From Glandiceps talaboti (lineage: Eukaryota; Hemichordata; Enteropneusta; Spengelidae), in the NCBI RefSeq assembly GCF_964340395.1, contig NC_135555.1, forward strand, positions 9,062,931-9,126,930: DNA of 64,000 nt. The letters run 5' to 3'. Positions 23,414-38,400 of the stretch are shown here, in pieces. Both the position numbers and the translations under genes were made by a program. The notes beneath the pieces were generated by a model that was not told where the DNA came from, made no database searches, and worked only from the letters and a program-made list of their open reading frames with translations. Each line of letters begins with the position of its first letter. Positions within the stretch are counted from its first letter, which is position 1.

Positions 23414-26400
23414 TGTTTATATATATATATATATATAAGTTTTTCAAAAATTTGGCAAGTGGAAGGTATTGCATAGTATTTAAAAAAAGATAAATTTCTA
23501 TTGGTACTACTTATAGTTACATCACATTCTGTAAACAATTTTTTCTTTACTTTGTATACTGAAAATTGGACAATCTAAAATGAAATGCATCTCATCATCA
23601 ACTAAATTTAAATTGCATCTTTTACAAAATCTTAAATCAACAGGAACTCTTGGGGATCTCCTACCTATTTCTATTTCTATAAGTATGGTCACTTAACCTA
23701 AATTTTGATAATAATTTCCGTAAGCTAAAATCCCTGATATTACTTAAATAATTGTCAAATTCAAAATTATGTTTAAATGACTTGTATATTCTTAATTTAT
23801 TTCCCCCTAAGCTATCTTTATGACTATGATTTAACTCCTTCCAAGTCTGGATGTGTTCATTATTTAGTTTTACTGTTACTGCATTTGAAAAAAGTACAAC
23901 ATTATTTGTATTATAATGAGTACTTACTTTATCCAACTCATTCACAACCAATTCTTTTTTTAAATATGATTTAACCAATTAGAGTTTATTTGTCTTATTA
24001 TTATATGATTATCTGGCAAGTTATTAATTCTGTTCCAATATTCAATGTGCAACTGTGGCTTTTATGTGTAAAGAAAATCTATCCAATTCGCCTCTAATTC
24101 CAATAATTGGAGTCATTTTTACCTACTCCAAGAATAAAATGATTGAACTGATTACAAACTTGTTCTAAACTGTTGTTATTAATGGGGCAATCCAAACTTC
24201 TGCACCATACATTAAAATAGGTGTGATTAAATGGTCAAATAACTTTAAACATAATCTAGTTGAAATCATTTTTTGATTTAGTTTAGTAAGACGGATGGGA
24301 AATAATGCCTTGAGTGCTTTATTTTTTAATATAGAATTATTCAGTTTATTTGAACTGAAAATAATTCCTAAATAGCAGAATTCTTTAACTATTGTTATGC
24401 AAAGTTTGTTCAGTGTATTAAAATGTTTCACTTTTAATCAGTCGATTTCCTACATTAAAATAAGCGCAAATATTGCGTTGCCGCACAACTTCATGTTCAG
24501 GGCAATGATAGATATATAATCTTTTGAAGATTTAAAGTTGTAACTAAAACAAAATTTTATAAATAATTTCCATCATAATAAAATCCAGCCATCCTATGTT
24601 GGAAGTGTACTTCATCAAGAGAAGTATAGCAACATCCTAATCAAACTTTAAAGTGATGTGTCAACAAGGTTTTGTACTTCTTTATTTTTTAAAATCAATT
24701 TGGAACCAATTCATACCAATGTAACAGGTTTAATTTTCTTGGTTGTCTTATTGTAATATTGTAAAAGCCAGCTATATTCAGTTTATATGGGTAGGTGATG
24801 AAACAGCTGTCTTACAACATATTACAAAATCAAGTCATAAACCAAACTGGCCATGTTTACACACTTTACCACCAGAGGAAATAGTTAAGTAAACATAATG
24901 TGCTGTCCTCGCTGTATCATTCTCAACAAAGTTAAGCTCAATCTACTGGGTAATTTCAAAGTTGAAGATTTTTCAGGAAAAGCAATGATATATGATAACA
25001 CTTCTAGAAACATCTCACCAAGTTTCAGACCCTTTCACAAAGTACTTTTTGAGATATAAGTTTTTGACCAAAATTCACATTTTTACACCTAAATTCCATA
25101 TCACTGATGAGATCATCATGTGCTTAATATTTATTTCATCTATACACCCCTAGATGCATCCCCATCAAATTTCAGTCCAATCTGCTCAGTAGTTTTGGAA
25201 TTAAAGACTTTTGACCCAAAAAGACACATGTTTAGCCCTAATTTGCATAATGCTGATGGGATCATCATGTCGTGAACAATTCTTAATCTAAACACCTCTA
25301 AGAATGTTCCCACCAACTTTCAGATGATCTGCCCTGTAGTTTTTGATTCTAAGTTTTTTGACCAAAAATCACATTTTTTTATCCCAAGGTTTTGCAATTT
25401 AAAGAATAACGCATCTCTCCAAACACTGTCAAATGCCTTCCTGAAATCAACAAACCAACTATACAGGCATTTTGGTTTACTAGTATTTACTAGAGCACAC
25501 GATACCCCTCAAATACTTTACTGCTATGTGACTATGGTCGCGTATGATTTGAAAGAAACTGATGGCAAGAAATAATACAACAAAGTGTCTGTAAGCACTT
25601 AACTAAGATATTGCTTGATTTCTCAAAGTCTTTACATATGCAAACACCTAATCAATATTCATATGGATGTTTACTAAGACCTTACCAACCTATGATGGAC
25701 AGATATAACACACCAACACACACAAATTCACTTAAAACAGGCAAAATTACTAAGATAAAAACCACTTACCTTTATTGAAATTACAGTTTGTTCCCACATA
25801 GGCTTCCCTACACAGACAGATGTAATAATTGTCATTGGTATTTATACAGGTTGCTCCATTTTGGCATGGTGAGCCTAAGCATGGATCAACTAGAAATACA
25901 AGAAAGAAGTAACAATGAATCTTTAAACATTATTCAGAGAGTGCTCAGACTTATAGTAATAATAAACATGTCTTGAATATCACAACATTGCTACAGAGAA
26001 TTACACATTGTTTTAGATATGTTACTTTAATTTGGATATTTAAGGTCTTTTGATAAGTGTTTTGGATTAATTTTCACATCAATATGGACAGGGCTTCTTT
26101 AATCAAAGACATATCCACTCCACCTATGCCACCCATAGGTGGATTTCCATGTGTACTGCACCAAGAATTGGACTTGTAAATAGGTGACATAGGTGGTTAT
26201 GGAAACAAGTAATATGTTTCTTCACATCTTACCAGCTACTGAGAAAGACATATACCACAGATGACATATATGTGTACACAAATAACATACATGTACTTTG
26301 CACTTTCTGCTTTTTGTGAAATATTTATGTGAGAAATAGCCTGGTTTTCATATTTCACGTTGAAGGTCAAGATGAAGGTTACATATCAAGAAAGTATGAG

Positions 26401-29400
26401 ACAGGGCTTCTTTAATCAAAGACATATCCACTCCACCTATGCCACCCATAGGTGGATTTCCATGTGTACTGCACCAAGAATTGGACTTGTAAATAGGTGA
26501 CATAGGTGGTTATGGAAACAAGTAATATGTTTCTTCACATCTTACCAGCTACTGAGAAAGACATATACCACAGATGACATATATGTGTACACAAATAACA
26601 TACATGTACTTTGCACTTTCTGCTTTTTGTGAAATATTTATGTGAGAAATAGCCTGGTTTTCATATTTCACGTTGAAGGTCAAGATGAAGGTTACATATC
26701 AAGAAAGTATGAGTGTTTAAAGTTACCTGCATTTGGTATCTCACAATTCGTTCCTGTATAGCTTGAAGGACACTCACACACATAGGAAGTTCCAATGACA
26801 TAACAAGTACCACTATTCAGACATGGATTGGGACTGCATACAGTTGTGACAACTGCAATGTAAATATTGTATCATGATATTGTAGTGTGTGTGTTTAATA
26901 ATGACTCCCATTATAATGGAAGTTGCTACTTCTTCGGGTTGCCATATACAACGAAGATGACTGCATGTTGTGTTTTAAGTACAGTCGATACAACATCATT
27001 TTATTTGAAAGAATGGTCTAGAGATTTTCCACTGAAAACACAGTGCTGAGAGAAGGCCTTATTTGAGATTGCATGCATTATTGACACTGCAACAATTATA
27101 CCTGGCATGCAGAATACACTTTAAAAGGCCTTTATCATCATAGAGTCTTCAGCAGAGGAAAGTAAACTGGGAAAAACACAAATTCTATCTTCAGTTTAAT
27201 AAGCAGTCATACACCAGTTGGATATCATTTTACTACTTTGTATCTCAAATATAGTCCTTGACAACGACATTCGTTTTCTGTACCAACTGATCTATGATAA
27301 ATGAGCTTTGGTCTGCCATGACAAACAAGTCTCTTACATTTGATAACATGGTGTCCGCAACACTTAAGTGGCATTATAGTTGGAAGGTAACATATATGCT
27401 GACAACCAATGAACATTGATGTACATCAAACATAATGGCAAAATATACTTCCTCTTTTGGTTCAGTTGTCTCTGAGTAACTGGTCTATTTATCTAAAACT
27501 GTGTTTCTTTTTAAAATCTTAGTAGTTTGCATCTCCAACACTTAATGTTCAAATTTGATCAAAGCAAATACATTAATTATAATGCTAGCTATACATATAC
27601 TCTGCTGAAACATGAAACAACACAAACGAGTAGCAATTTTACCATTTTGTTACCTTGTTTAGTAAATTGGTTATTAAAGCATTGTGAAATGGACATGATC
27701 TGGAATTTTGGCAATTATGTTACGTCATTGTTTCCTAATTTTAAGAAATGAACTACCAACGTATATTTTAATTTTACTACTTATTGCTCAAGTCATGCCG
27801 AATCCATAAGGGGTCATTGGCAGAACTCTTACGTTATAGGCTAGCTGGTATAATAATTAAATCTCTTCTGATGCACTTCACATATACATCACACACTGTG
27901 TTTATTAACAGCACAAATCCAAAGTCTAAATGGTACACAAGACACTGAGCATTAATTTGAATCATATTCTTAATTCTTTTTCACAGTTATGTTTGAATGA
28001 ACATATCTTGTTTTAAAGTGAGAAATGCAGTTTCTATACTGCTGTACAAAATTGTTTAATTTTGTAGCGTGGCAGGACATTTGTTCAACCCTAAACCAAC
28101 TAAAACTTTGTTAAGTGAAAATGGCCTAAGCTCAGTATTTTAATGCATTTCAGAGCAATTTGTGTCCTCTGGAAATCAATACTAGAGTTTGTATTATATA
28201 TCAAGTTCTTAGAGTGCACATAATTATGGGAAATGTGTTCAGTTCCAGATCATGTAACTTCACAGTTGTTTGCATATTGCTTTAGGCTGTACATTCTTGG
28301 TATGGGATTCTGATTTCAATCATTGCTATTGTATGATGTTATTCAATTTCTCAAACATCAATTGTACGTACAATTCAACAAAGTCAAAAGTCTGACTACA
28401 TGTTGACAAATAAGACAATGCATGCACACATCTTGGTAACATTAGTATTGTTATCAAACCTACACTTGCTGTAACTGGAGTATTATTTTTTCATCAGACA
28501 GCCAAAAATATTTTGACTGAAAATTGTTAACATACCAGTAATGAGAAATAGTACATGTCAATTAGAGGTTGATTTTTAACTAGAAGCAGTATTGTAATGA
28601 GTTGAAATGGGGATTTAACTGGGCACCGATTTTTTGGTGCGTATGTAAATATCAATTTCATTATCTGGCACCATACTATGTACCCCGTATACTGCTACAC
28701 AAATATGTTCACCCACATGTGATTCAAATACTGTTGAGGGTGTACAATATTGTGAGCAAGTCATTATATTTCAAAACATTTCCAGTTTAGCACGTTTAGA
28801 TTCACAAGTCCCTATGTGTCAAAGCAACTGCATGACAAGATACTTAATTACATTCCAGTTACAAAATGTTGCAGGCTGAAAATTAATATGCGTTGTTTAG
28901 GAAGCTGTAAAATGAAGTCATGCATATAAAATTGTATCCACCTGTCTGACAGTTGTTCCCAGTGTAACCAGAAGTACATGCACAGAAGTATCCAGAACTT
29001 CCTGTTACATAACATGTACCACTATTCATACATGGATCTGGACTGCAGGGAGTTGTGACAACTGTAACAATGAAATAATTATCAAATCTTTCATTCACTT
29101 CCAGGTGAGAAATCCAATTCAAAGTGATAAATTACATGTGTAAGTAATTGCATAGATATTGCAACTACTACAACAGCAATCAATGTGCTTTCATCATTAA
29201 TATATATACTTCCACTGTTTATGTCCAAACTAACAATATGCTGCCCAGTTGATTTCACTGTATTTTAAATGATCGTAGGCATGCTATGGAATTATTTACT
29301 ACACAATAATCTGGTGTATATTTAGAGAACTTGAATTATTAAAGATAATATACATGTTTTCAGATTTTCTCCAAAATTGAAACTTAATGTCTCTTGTGTT

Positions 29401-32400
29401 CAAGAAAAGGAAAATTATAGCCTACTTCAGTGTGTATTTAACTTAACTGGAACAGTTTAAACAATCAAAGTGTCCTGAAACTTGTGACTTGCAAGGAAAG
29501 TGTCTGTCACCTTGTAAACTACTGGTACATTTGACTATGATCTAACATTGAGTTGTGCATGTGTTTTTGGTAATATGTGCATAAAAGATGACATCATCAG
29601 ATATTCCTTGGCCTAGTTGCTAACATAGTATCTTTTGATCAGGAAGTCTAATTTTAGCAAATGTTCTATCAAGCTAACTAGTATTTTTTTAAAATGTAAA
29701 ATGTAGTATTTCTTTTTAAATGTAAAAAGCTGGTAACTCCAATGAAAGCATGAACAGCTCAAAACAAGAGCAATTTAACCATTTAGTTTAATTTTGAATT
29801 GTTTAGTATAACATTGGTTGCATAACTTATAGGCTATACTCTCTTTCAAGTCATTTGGTTTCCAATGTCATTTAATTTCTCAAAATATAATTTTATTGTA
29901 CATTCAATACACTATCACAAAACATGTTGGATGCATTCACAAATATCTTGGTAACATTATGATTAGTAGTAGTATTAGTCGCCTTCAGATTCAAAATCCA
30001 TAAAATAATTAAATACATGCCAGCACAATACATGCACAAAACTGAAAAGTACGTAAAGGAGTATACTTTCCTTTCCCATTTAAATTTGGATGTTAAGTAA
30101 TCAATTTAATGCATTTCAAGTCATAAGCTGTACTTAAATATTTTCAAGTATTTTGTTTGACGGTAGTTTTGATAATTGGTATAATATTACAATGTTAATG
30201 ACTTTCGCAAATAGTAATTCAACAAATGTAATCAAAAGCATGACTACATGTTGACAAATAAGACATCTTAGTAACATTAGTATTGTTATTATGTATCTTA
30301 CATGTCCCTTTGTGTCAAAGCAACTAATATCTTGCATGACAACAAAATAATCAATTAATTTACATTCCCGTTACAAAATGTTGCAGGCTGAAAATTAATA
30401 TGCGTAGTTTAGGAAGCTGTAAAATGAAGTCATGCATATAAAACTGTATCCACCTGTCTGACAGTTGTTCCCAGTGTAACCAGAAGAACATGAACAGAAG
30501 TATCCAGAACCTCCTGTTACATAACATACACCACTATTCATACATGGATTTGGACTGCATGGAGTTGTGACAACTGTAACAATGAAATAATTATCAAATC
30601 TTTCATTCACTTCCAGGTGAGAAATTCATTTCAAAGTGATAAATTACATGTGTAAGTAATTGCATAGATATTGCAACTACAACAACTGCAATCAATGTGC
30701 TTTCATTATTAATATATATACTCCCACTGTTTATGCCCAAACTAACAATATGCTGCCCAGTTGATTTCACTGTATTTTAAATGATCAAAGGCATGCTATG
30801 GAATTATTTACTACACAATAATCTGGTGTATATTTAGAGAACTTGAATTATTTAAGGTAATATACAAGTTTTCAGATTTTCTCCAAAATTCAAACTAATG
30901 TCTCTTGTGTTCAAGAATAGGAAAATTATAGCCTACTTCAGTGTGTATTTAACTTAACTGGAACAGTTTAAACAATCAAAGTGTCCTGACACTTGTGACT
31001 TGCAAGGAAAGTGTCTGTCACCTTGTAAACTACTGGTACATTTGACTATGATCTAACATTGAGTTGTGCATGTGTTTATGATAATATGTGCATAAAAGAT
31101 GACATCATCAGCTATTCCCTGACCCGGTTGCTAACATAGTATCTGTTGATCCAGAAGAATAATTTTAGCAAATGTTCTATCAAGCCAACAACATGTAGTA
31201 TTTTTTTTAAAATGTAAAGCTGGTTACTCTAATGAAAGCATGAACAGCTCAAAATAAGAGCAATGTAACTATTTGGTTTAATTTTGAATTGTTTAGTATA
31301 ACATTGGTTGCATAACTTATAGGCTATACTCTCTTTCAAGTCATTTGGTTTCCAATGTCATTTAATTTCTCAAAATATAATTTTATTGTACATTCAACAC
31401 ACTATCAAAAAACATGTTGGATGCATTCACAAATATCTTGGTAACATTATGGTTAGTGGTAGTATTAGTCGCCTTCAGATTCAAAATCCATAAAATAATT
31501 AAATACATGCTAGCACAATACATGCACAAAACTGAAAAGTACGTAAAGGAGTATGCTTTCCTTTCCCGTTTAAATTTGGATGTTAAGCAATCAATTCAAT
31601 GCATTTCAAGTCATAAGCTGTACTTAAATATTTTCAAGTATTTTGTTTGACTGTAGTTTTGATAATTGGTATAATATTACAATGTTAATGACTTTCGCAA
31701 ATAGTAATTCAACAAATGTAATCAAAAGCATGACTACATGTTGACAAATAAGACATCTTAGTAACATTAGTATTGTTATTATGTATCTTACATGTCCCTT
31801 TGTGTCAAAGCAACTAATATCTTGCATGACAATAAAATAATTAATTAATTTACATTCTAGTTACAAAATGTTGCAGGCTGAAAATTAATATGCATTTTTT
31901 AGGAAGCTGTAAAATGAAGTCATGCATATAATATTGTATCCACCTGTCTGACAGTTGTTCCCAGTGTAACCAGAAGTACATGCACAGAAGTATCCAGAAC
32001 TTCCTGTTACATAACATGTACCACTATTCATACATGGATCTGGACTGCAGGGAGTTGTGACAACTGTAACAATGAAATAATTATCAAATCTTTCATTCAC
32101 TTCCAGGTGAGAAATCCAATTCAAAGTGATAAATTACATGTGTAAGTAATTGCATAGATATTGCAACTACTACAACAGCAATCAATGTGCTTTCATCATT
32201 AATATATATACTTCCACTGTTTATGTCCAAACTAACAATATGCTGCCCAGTTGATTTCACTGTACTTTAAATGATCAAGGGCATGCTATGGAATTATTTA
32301 CTACACAATAATCTGGTGTATATTTAGAGAACTTGAATTATTAAAGATAATATACAAGTTTTCAGATTTTCTCCAAAATTGAAACTTAAATGTCTCTTGT

Positions 32401-35400
32401 GTTCAAGAAAAGGAAAATTATAGCCTACTTCAGTGTGTATTTAACTTAACTGGAACAGTTTAAACAATCAAAGTGTCCTGACACTTGTGACTTGCAAGGA
32501 AAGTGTCTGTCACCTTGTAAACTACTGGTACATTTGACTATGATCTAACATTGAGCTGTGCATGTGTTTTTGGTAATATGTGCATAAAAGATGACATCAT
32601 CAGCTATTCCTTGGCCCGGTTGCTAACATAGTATCTGTTGATCCAGAAGCCTAATTTTAGCAAATGTTCTATCAAGCCAACAACTTTTTTTATTTTTTTA
32701 AATGTAAAGCTGGTTACTCTAATGAAAGCATGAACAGCTCAAAATAAGAGCAATGTAACCATTTAGTTTAATTTTGAATTGTTTAGTATAACTTGGTTAC
32801 ATAGTGTAATTTTATAGGCTATACTCTCTTTCAAGTCATTTGGTTCCCAATATGTTGTTTAATTTCTTAAAATATAATTTTATTGTACATTCAACACACT
32901 ATCACAAAACATGTTGGATGCATTCACAAATATCTTGGTAACATTATGTTTAGTAGTAGTATTAGTCGCCTTCAGATTCAAAATCCATAAAATAATTAAA
33001 TACATGCCAGCACAATACATGCACAAAACTGAAAAGTACGTAAAGGAGTATGCTTTCCTTTCCAGTTTAAATGTGGATGTTAAGTAATCAATTTATTGCA
33101 TACCGAGTCATTTTATAAGCTGTACTTTTAATACTTTCAAGCATTTTGGTCTGGCTGTAGTTTTGATAATTGGTACAACAGCATAATGTTAATGACTTTC
33201 TCAAACACCAATAGTAAATTCAACAAATGTAATCAAAAGCATGACTACATGTTGACAAATAAGACATCTTTATAGTAACATTAGTATTGTTATTATGTAT
33301 CTTACATGTCCCTTTGTGTCAAAGCAACCAATATCTTGCATGACAATAAAATAATTAATTAATTTACATTCTAGTTACAAAATGTCGCAGGCTGAAAATT
33401 AATATGCGTTGTTTAGGAAGCTGTAAAATGAAGTCATGCACATAAAACTGTATCCACCTGTTTCACAGTTTGTCCCAGTGTAACCAGAAGTACATACACA
33501 TACATATCGTGTAGCTCCGGCTATTTCATAACATGCACCACTATTCATACATGGATTTGAACTGCATGGGGTTGCTGTAACAATTAAATAATTATCAAAT
33601 ATTTCCTTCACTTCCAGTTCAGAGCCATTTGAAAGTGATAACTTCCAAGTATAAGTTCACAAGGTAAATGTATGGATATTGTATCCACAGCAACTTTAGT
33701 ACTATTGCTTAACTAAAATTGGCGGCCAAGTTGATCTCACTGTTCTTTAGAACTGGCAGCATTTACTTCCTCAGTCTTGTACTTTGTGAGAAGAGGTTAA
33801 TATCTGAACAAATGTCTTGAAATTTATATAATCTGATGAAATCAATGTTAGTTTTATGGCATAATGCTAGGAGTATCATTCCATGGACTACACAAATTTG
33901 AGCTACTGGCGAGAATTTATAGTCCATAGAATCATATGAAGAGTATTATGATGTAAAACTAACATTGATTTCATTGGATTATATATCTGTTACAAAATTG
34001 AGACAATCCATATATTTTTTCTACAATTTTGATTTATGAATGCTGCATCAGTTCATCACATATCAAAAATTGGCATCCGCCGGTATGCAAATTATGAAAT
34101 CTCATAATTTGTTGCGAAGTCAAGCATATGTACATGTCAGCTTGTGCTATAGTTTACAAACAAAATTATCTGCTGTAACCTTTTTACATGTACATGAAAT
34201 ATCAAATGCAGTTTAGAAACCTTGTCTGAATAAGACATTTGTTTCACCATTATAGTTAAATTCGTTATATTCGTTTGGGATTTTGTAAGTTTGGAGCTCT
34301 GAGCTTGACGGAAGTTAGTCTAGCTGCTAGACCTTGGGCTTTCTTCTGATAGATATGAGGGTGGAACACCTGAGCTATTCGGACTAGTGACTTTCGGTTG
34401 CCTTCACAGCTAGCAGAATAGGATGAGAGGTCTATCAGGAAGACTAGACGGAAGTAAGCTTATGGCTGCTACATACACAAATTGTCATAGATCATCGAGA
34501 TGATTTTTAGATAGCATTAAATACACATAAAAGTACCTCTGCATATCTGACTCGTACACCCAAGGATGTCTGTAAAGTTATATGTGCATTTACCAGTTTT
34601 GAAGTACATAATTACAGTTGAGAGAAAAAAGTTTGTTAGAACAGGGGTGATTTGGGTTTTGATCTGCACTGTTTGACATCAGACAGATGAAGATTTGCTG
34701 TTTATATGATAAATGTATAAAACATACCTGTCTGGCAATTCATTCCTGTATAGCCTGTAGGACACTGACATGCATACGAAGTTCCTTGGTCAAAACAATT
34801 GCCACCGTTCAGACATGGATTGGGATTGCATGGAGTTGCTGTAACAAAGAAATAATTATCAGATCTTTCATTCACTCCCAGTGACAACTTAAATGCGTAA
34901 GCTTGCATGGTTATTGCAACTACTACAACTGCAATCAATTTGCTTTGAAATTCATTATTAATACATTTCAAGTCATAAGCTGTACTTAAATACTTTGAAG
35001 TATTTTTTTTGAATGTAGTTTTGATAATTGGTATAATATTACCAATTTATTATTGACTTTCTCAAACATCAATAGTAAATTCAACAAATGTAATCAAAAG
35101 CATGACTACATGTTGACAAATAAGACATCTTGGTAACATTTAGTATTGTTATTATGTATCTTACATGTCCCTTTGTGTCAAAGCAACTAATATCTTGCAT
35201 GACAACAAAATAATTAATTAATTTACATTCCAGTTACAAAATGTTGCAGGCTGAAAATTAATATGCGTAGTTTAGGAAGCTGTAAAATGAAGTCATGCAT
35301 ATAAAATTGTATCCACCTGTCTGACAGTTGTTCCCAGTGTAACCAGAAGTACATACACAGAAGTATCCAGAACCTCCTGTTTCATAACATACACCACTAT

Positions 35401-38400
35401 TCATACATGGATTCGGACTGCATGGAGTTGTGACAACTGTAACAATGAAATAATTATAAAATCTTTCATTCACTTCCAGGTGAGAAATTCATTTCAAAGT
35501 GATAAATTAAATGCATAAGTTTGCAAAGTAATTGCATAGATATTGCAACTACTACAACTGCAATCAATGTGCTTTCATTATTAATATATATACCCCTACT
35601 GTTTATGCCCAAACTAACAATATGCTGCCCAGTTGATTTCACTGTACTTTAAAGGACTAAAGGCATGCTGTGGAATCATTTACTGCACAATAATCTGGTG
35701 TATATTTAGAGAAATTGAATTAATTTAAAATACAAGTTTTCAGGATGTCTCTTATGTTCAATAAAAGGAAGATTATAGACTATATGTACTTCATTGTGTA
35801 CTGTTATTTTATTGGCTATACTCTCTTTCAAGTCATTTGGTTCAAAATATGTCATTTAATTTCTTAAAATACAATTTCATTGTACATTAAACACACTGTC
35901 GGGAAAGTCAAATATCTTGGTTAGGAACAAGTCATTCTGAACAGTTGAGAGAAAACAGTTTCAGTAGAACAGGGGTGATTTGGGTTTTGATCTGCACTGT
36001 TTGTCGTCACACAGGTGAAGATTTGGATGTGTTTATATGATAAATGTATAAAACATACCTGTCTGGCAATTCATTCCTGTATAGCCTGAAAGACACTGAC
36101 ACGAATACGAAGTTCCTTGGTCAAAACAATTGCCACCGTTCAGACATGGATTGGGACTGCATGGACTTATGACAGCTGCAATGTAAATAATTTGGTAACA
36201 TGATGATGTAGTGTTGAAGAAATATCTCAAACTTGTCACATTTACAAAATAATGTTCAATTCTCGCTACAATTCTACACATCACTGTGGAGTCAAATGGA
36301 ACGAAGTCGCGCGACAACGCGTTCTAATGTCGACAACTACACTTCCGGTCTGCTATGCTAATACACAGGAATGTTTCTTTCCCATTTTCAGTTGTAGACA
36401 TCTCTTGTAATTTTGCTCTGGAAAGATACTGTACATATTTAAATTTCCCACCTCCATAATTATATGAGCTTAAAACTTGCGTTTATCTTATATAAATGTT
36501 ACAAATTAAACTGTTTGGAAGAAACATTCACATGTATTGACATAGGCGACCAGAAGTGTAGGTGTCGACAAATGCAAGCGCGGTCGCGAGACTGCGTTCC
36601 ATTTGACTCCTTAGCAATGCATAGAATTGTATTGCAGATAGCGAGAATTGTTGGTACGTACACCTCTCACCACTTTAGTATAGCTCTGATACAGCGACTA
36701 TATTTATCAGTTTTACACATTACCTGTACCATAAAGGAATTGTAGATTATGTGACTTACAGACTGGCACTAGTATAAAACTTAAATGTGTCTGGCATTTT
36801 GTTCCTATATACCTTGTAGGACACTGACACACATGCAAAGTTTCCAGACACAACAATTACCAATATTCTGAGATAGATTGGGACTGCATGGAGTTTTAAC
36901 AGCTGCAATGAAATATTCTTTTCAATCTCAATTATTGACACAGTAAATTATTGCAAGCCATAATTCAATCGAACACTGTGACTAACTCACAATGTATGAT
37001 ATGCATGCTTGTCACAAATAGCAGATTTTCTGTGAAAGTCAATTCCTCCATCCATGGGTACCAATTGAAAAAATCCATTCACATGTATGTGTTATTGTGT
37101 TGTGAAGACCGATTTGTCTATTTTCCTATGTCCTGGGGATTGTATGCACCCTCTATCAGCTGACAGTGTTCAAACGCATACTCAATATATGAAGAATGGT
37201 GAGTAGCAGAAGACTTTAGAGAGAAGATGGAACTCTTGTTCTCATCGTGTGGTTTTAATGGATTATCAACCAATACAAAAACATCCTTTAAAAACTTGAC
37301 AGTAACCACATTTTGATGATTGTCTTGGTATAATGTTGCTAGTATACATCATTTTTCTATCATGACATCTTCTAAAGTTCTCACTTTTGTGATATGTCAT
37401 TGGCAGTCTGAAATCCTTTCAGTAGTACTTGAATTCTGAAGTACTTGCCTTAATTTCACAATTTACAATGTAATAGTGGAGGAATAGTTGTAAAGTCATC
37501 AGACTGAGTCTTGCATGTGATCAACCTATCACTTCCATCTCTTCATGGGAGCTAATTCTGAACAAGCCTTCATGCATGACTTTAGATTCTATGGTAGATG
37601 GCATGCAACGTGTTATACTATAGGTCACTAGCATATGTCTATTGACCTTGGGAAACGGACGCTATGCCTGCACATTCCTACTTCCATTGTTTGTGAACTT
37701 GCGTACATTAAACATATACATTTTACATGTATGGTTTGATTAGATGTCATTGAGCTTCAGTGATTTTTCATACCATAGCCATTGTATTGTAGCCATATTG
37801 AGAATTATTACGGGGACCATAGTGTATTACCCATACAATGTATCTTCAATAGATAGAAATGTTGCAATGACACAACCTTAAAAATGGCATAAAATCACTA
37901 CAGTGTGTCTCTTTTACTCTTTGTTTTTAATCTGCTAAGGGTAGTTTTCTATAACACTTAGTGGAATGATACCTTTTGTACTTGCAAAATAGGTCTTGAT
38001 TGAAATCCTCTCAGACAAAAATGAAAACTACTTACTTGTAGTCTGACAGTTATTGCCTGAGTAACCTGATGGACAATTGCAATAGTAGATTCCTTCATTT
38101 GCATTGCTACGAAAGCCATTAAAGCAGTTTCCACCATTCATACATGGGCTTGAAGCACAGAAATCAAACTGTGAAAATTGTGCTGTGTAAATACAAAAAT
38201 GGATTTATAAGTTACATGTATATCTTGTAACATTTCAGTACATGATAAGTACAAAATAAATGAATACAGGATAGTCTAAAAAGTTGAAGCTAGGGACAAA
38301 ACAAATCCAATTTATAATACATTCAAGAGGAATTCTTCACACAACAAATACAAATCTTTTATGTGAGGTGAATTCTTCACATTTTTTTTTAAGAATCAGC

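Larger units (their letters stand above)
28880..33400 (-). repeat. Tandem array of about 1.5-kb exon-plus-intron units
   Basis: Exon starts at 28942, 30454, 31944 and 33458 are 1512, 1490 and 1514 bases apart. The introns share long matching stretches in the same order (for example GCATAAAAGATGACATCATC and ATGCTGCCCAGTTGATTTCAC). Part of the unit recurs around 34960-35700. Confidence 0.95.
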
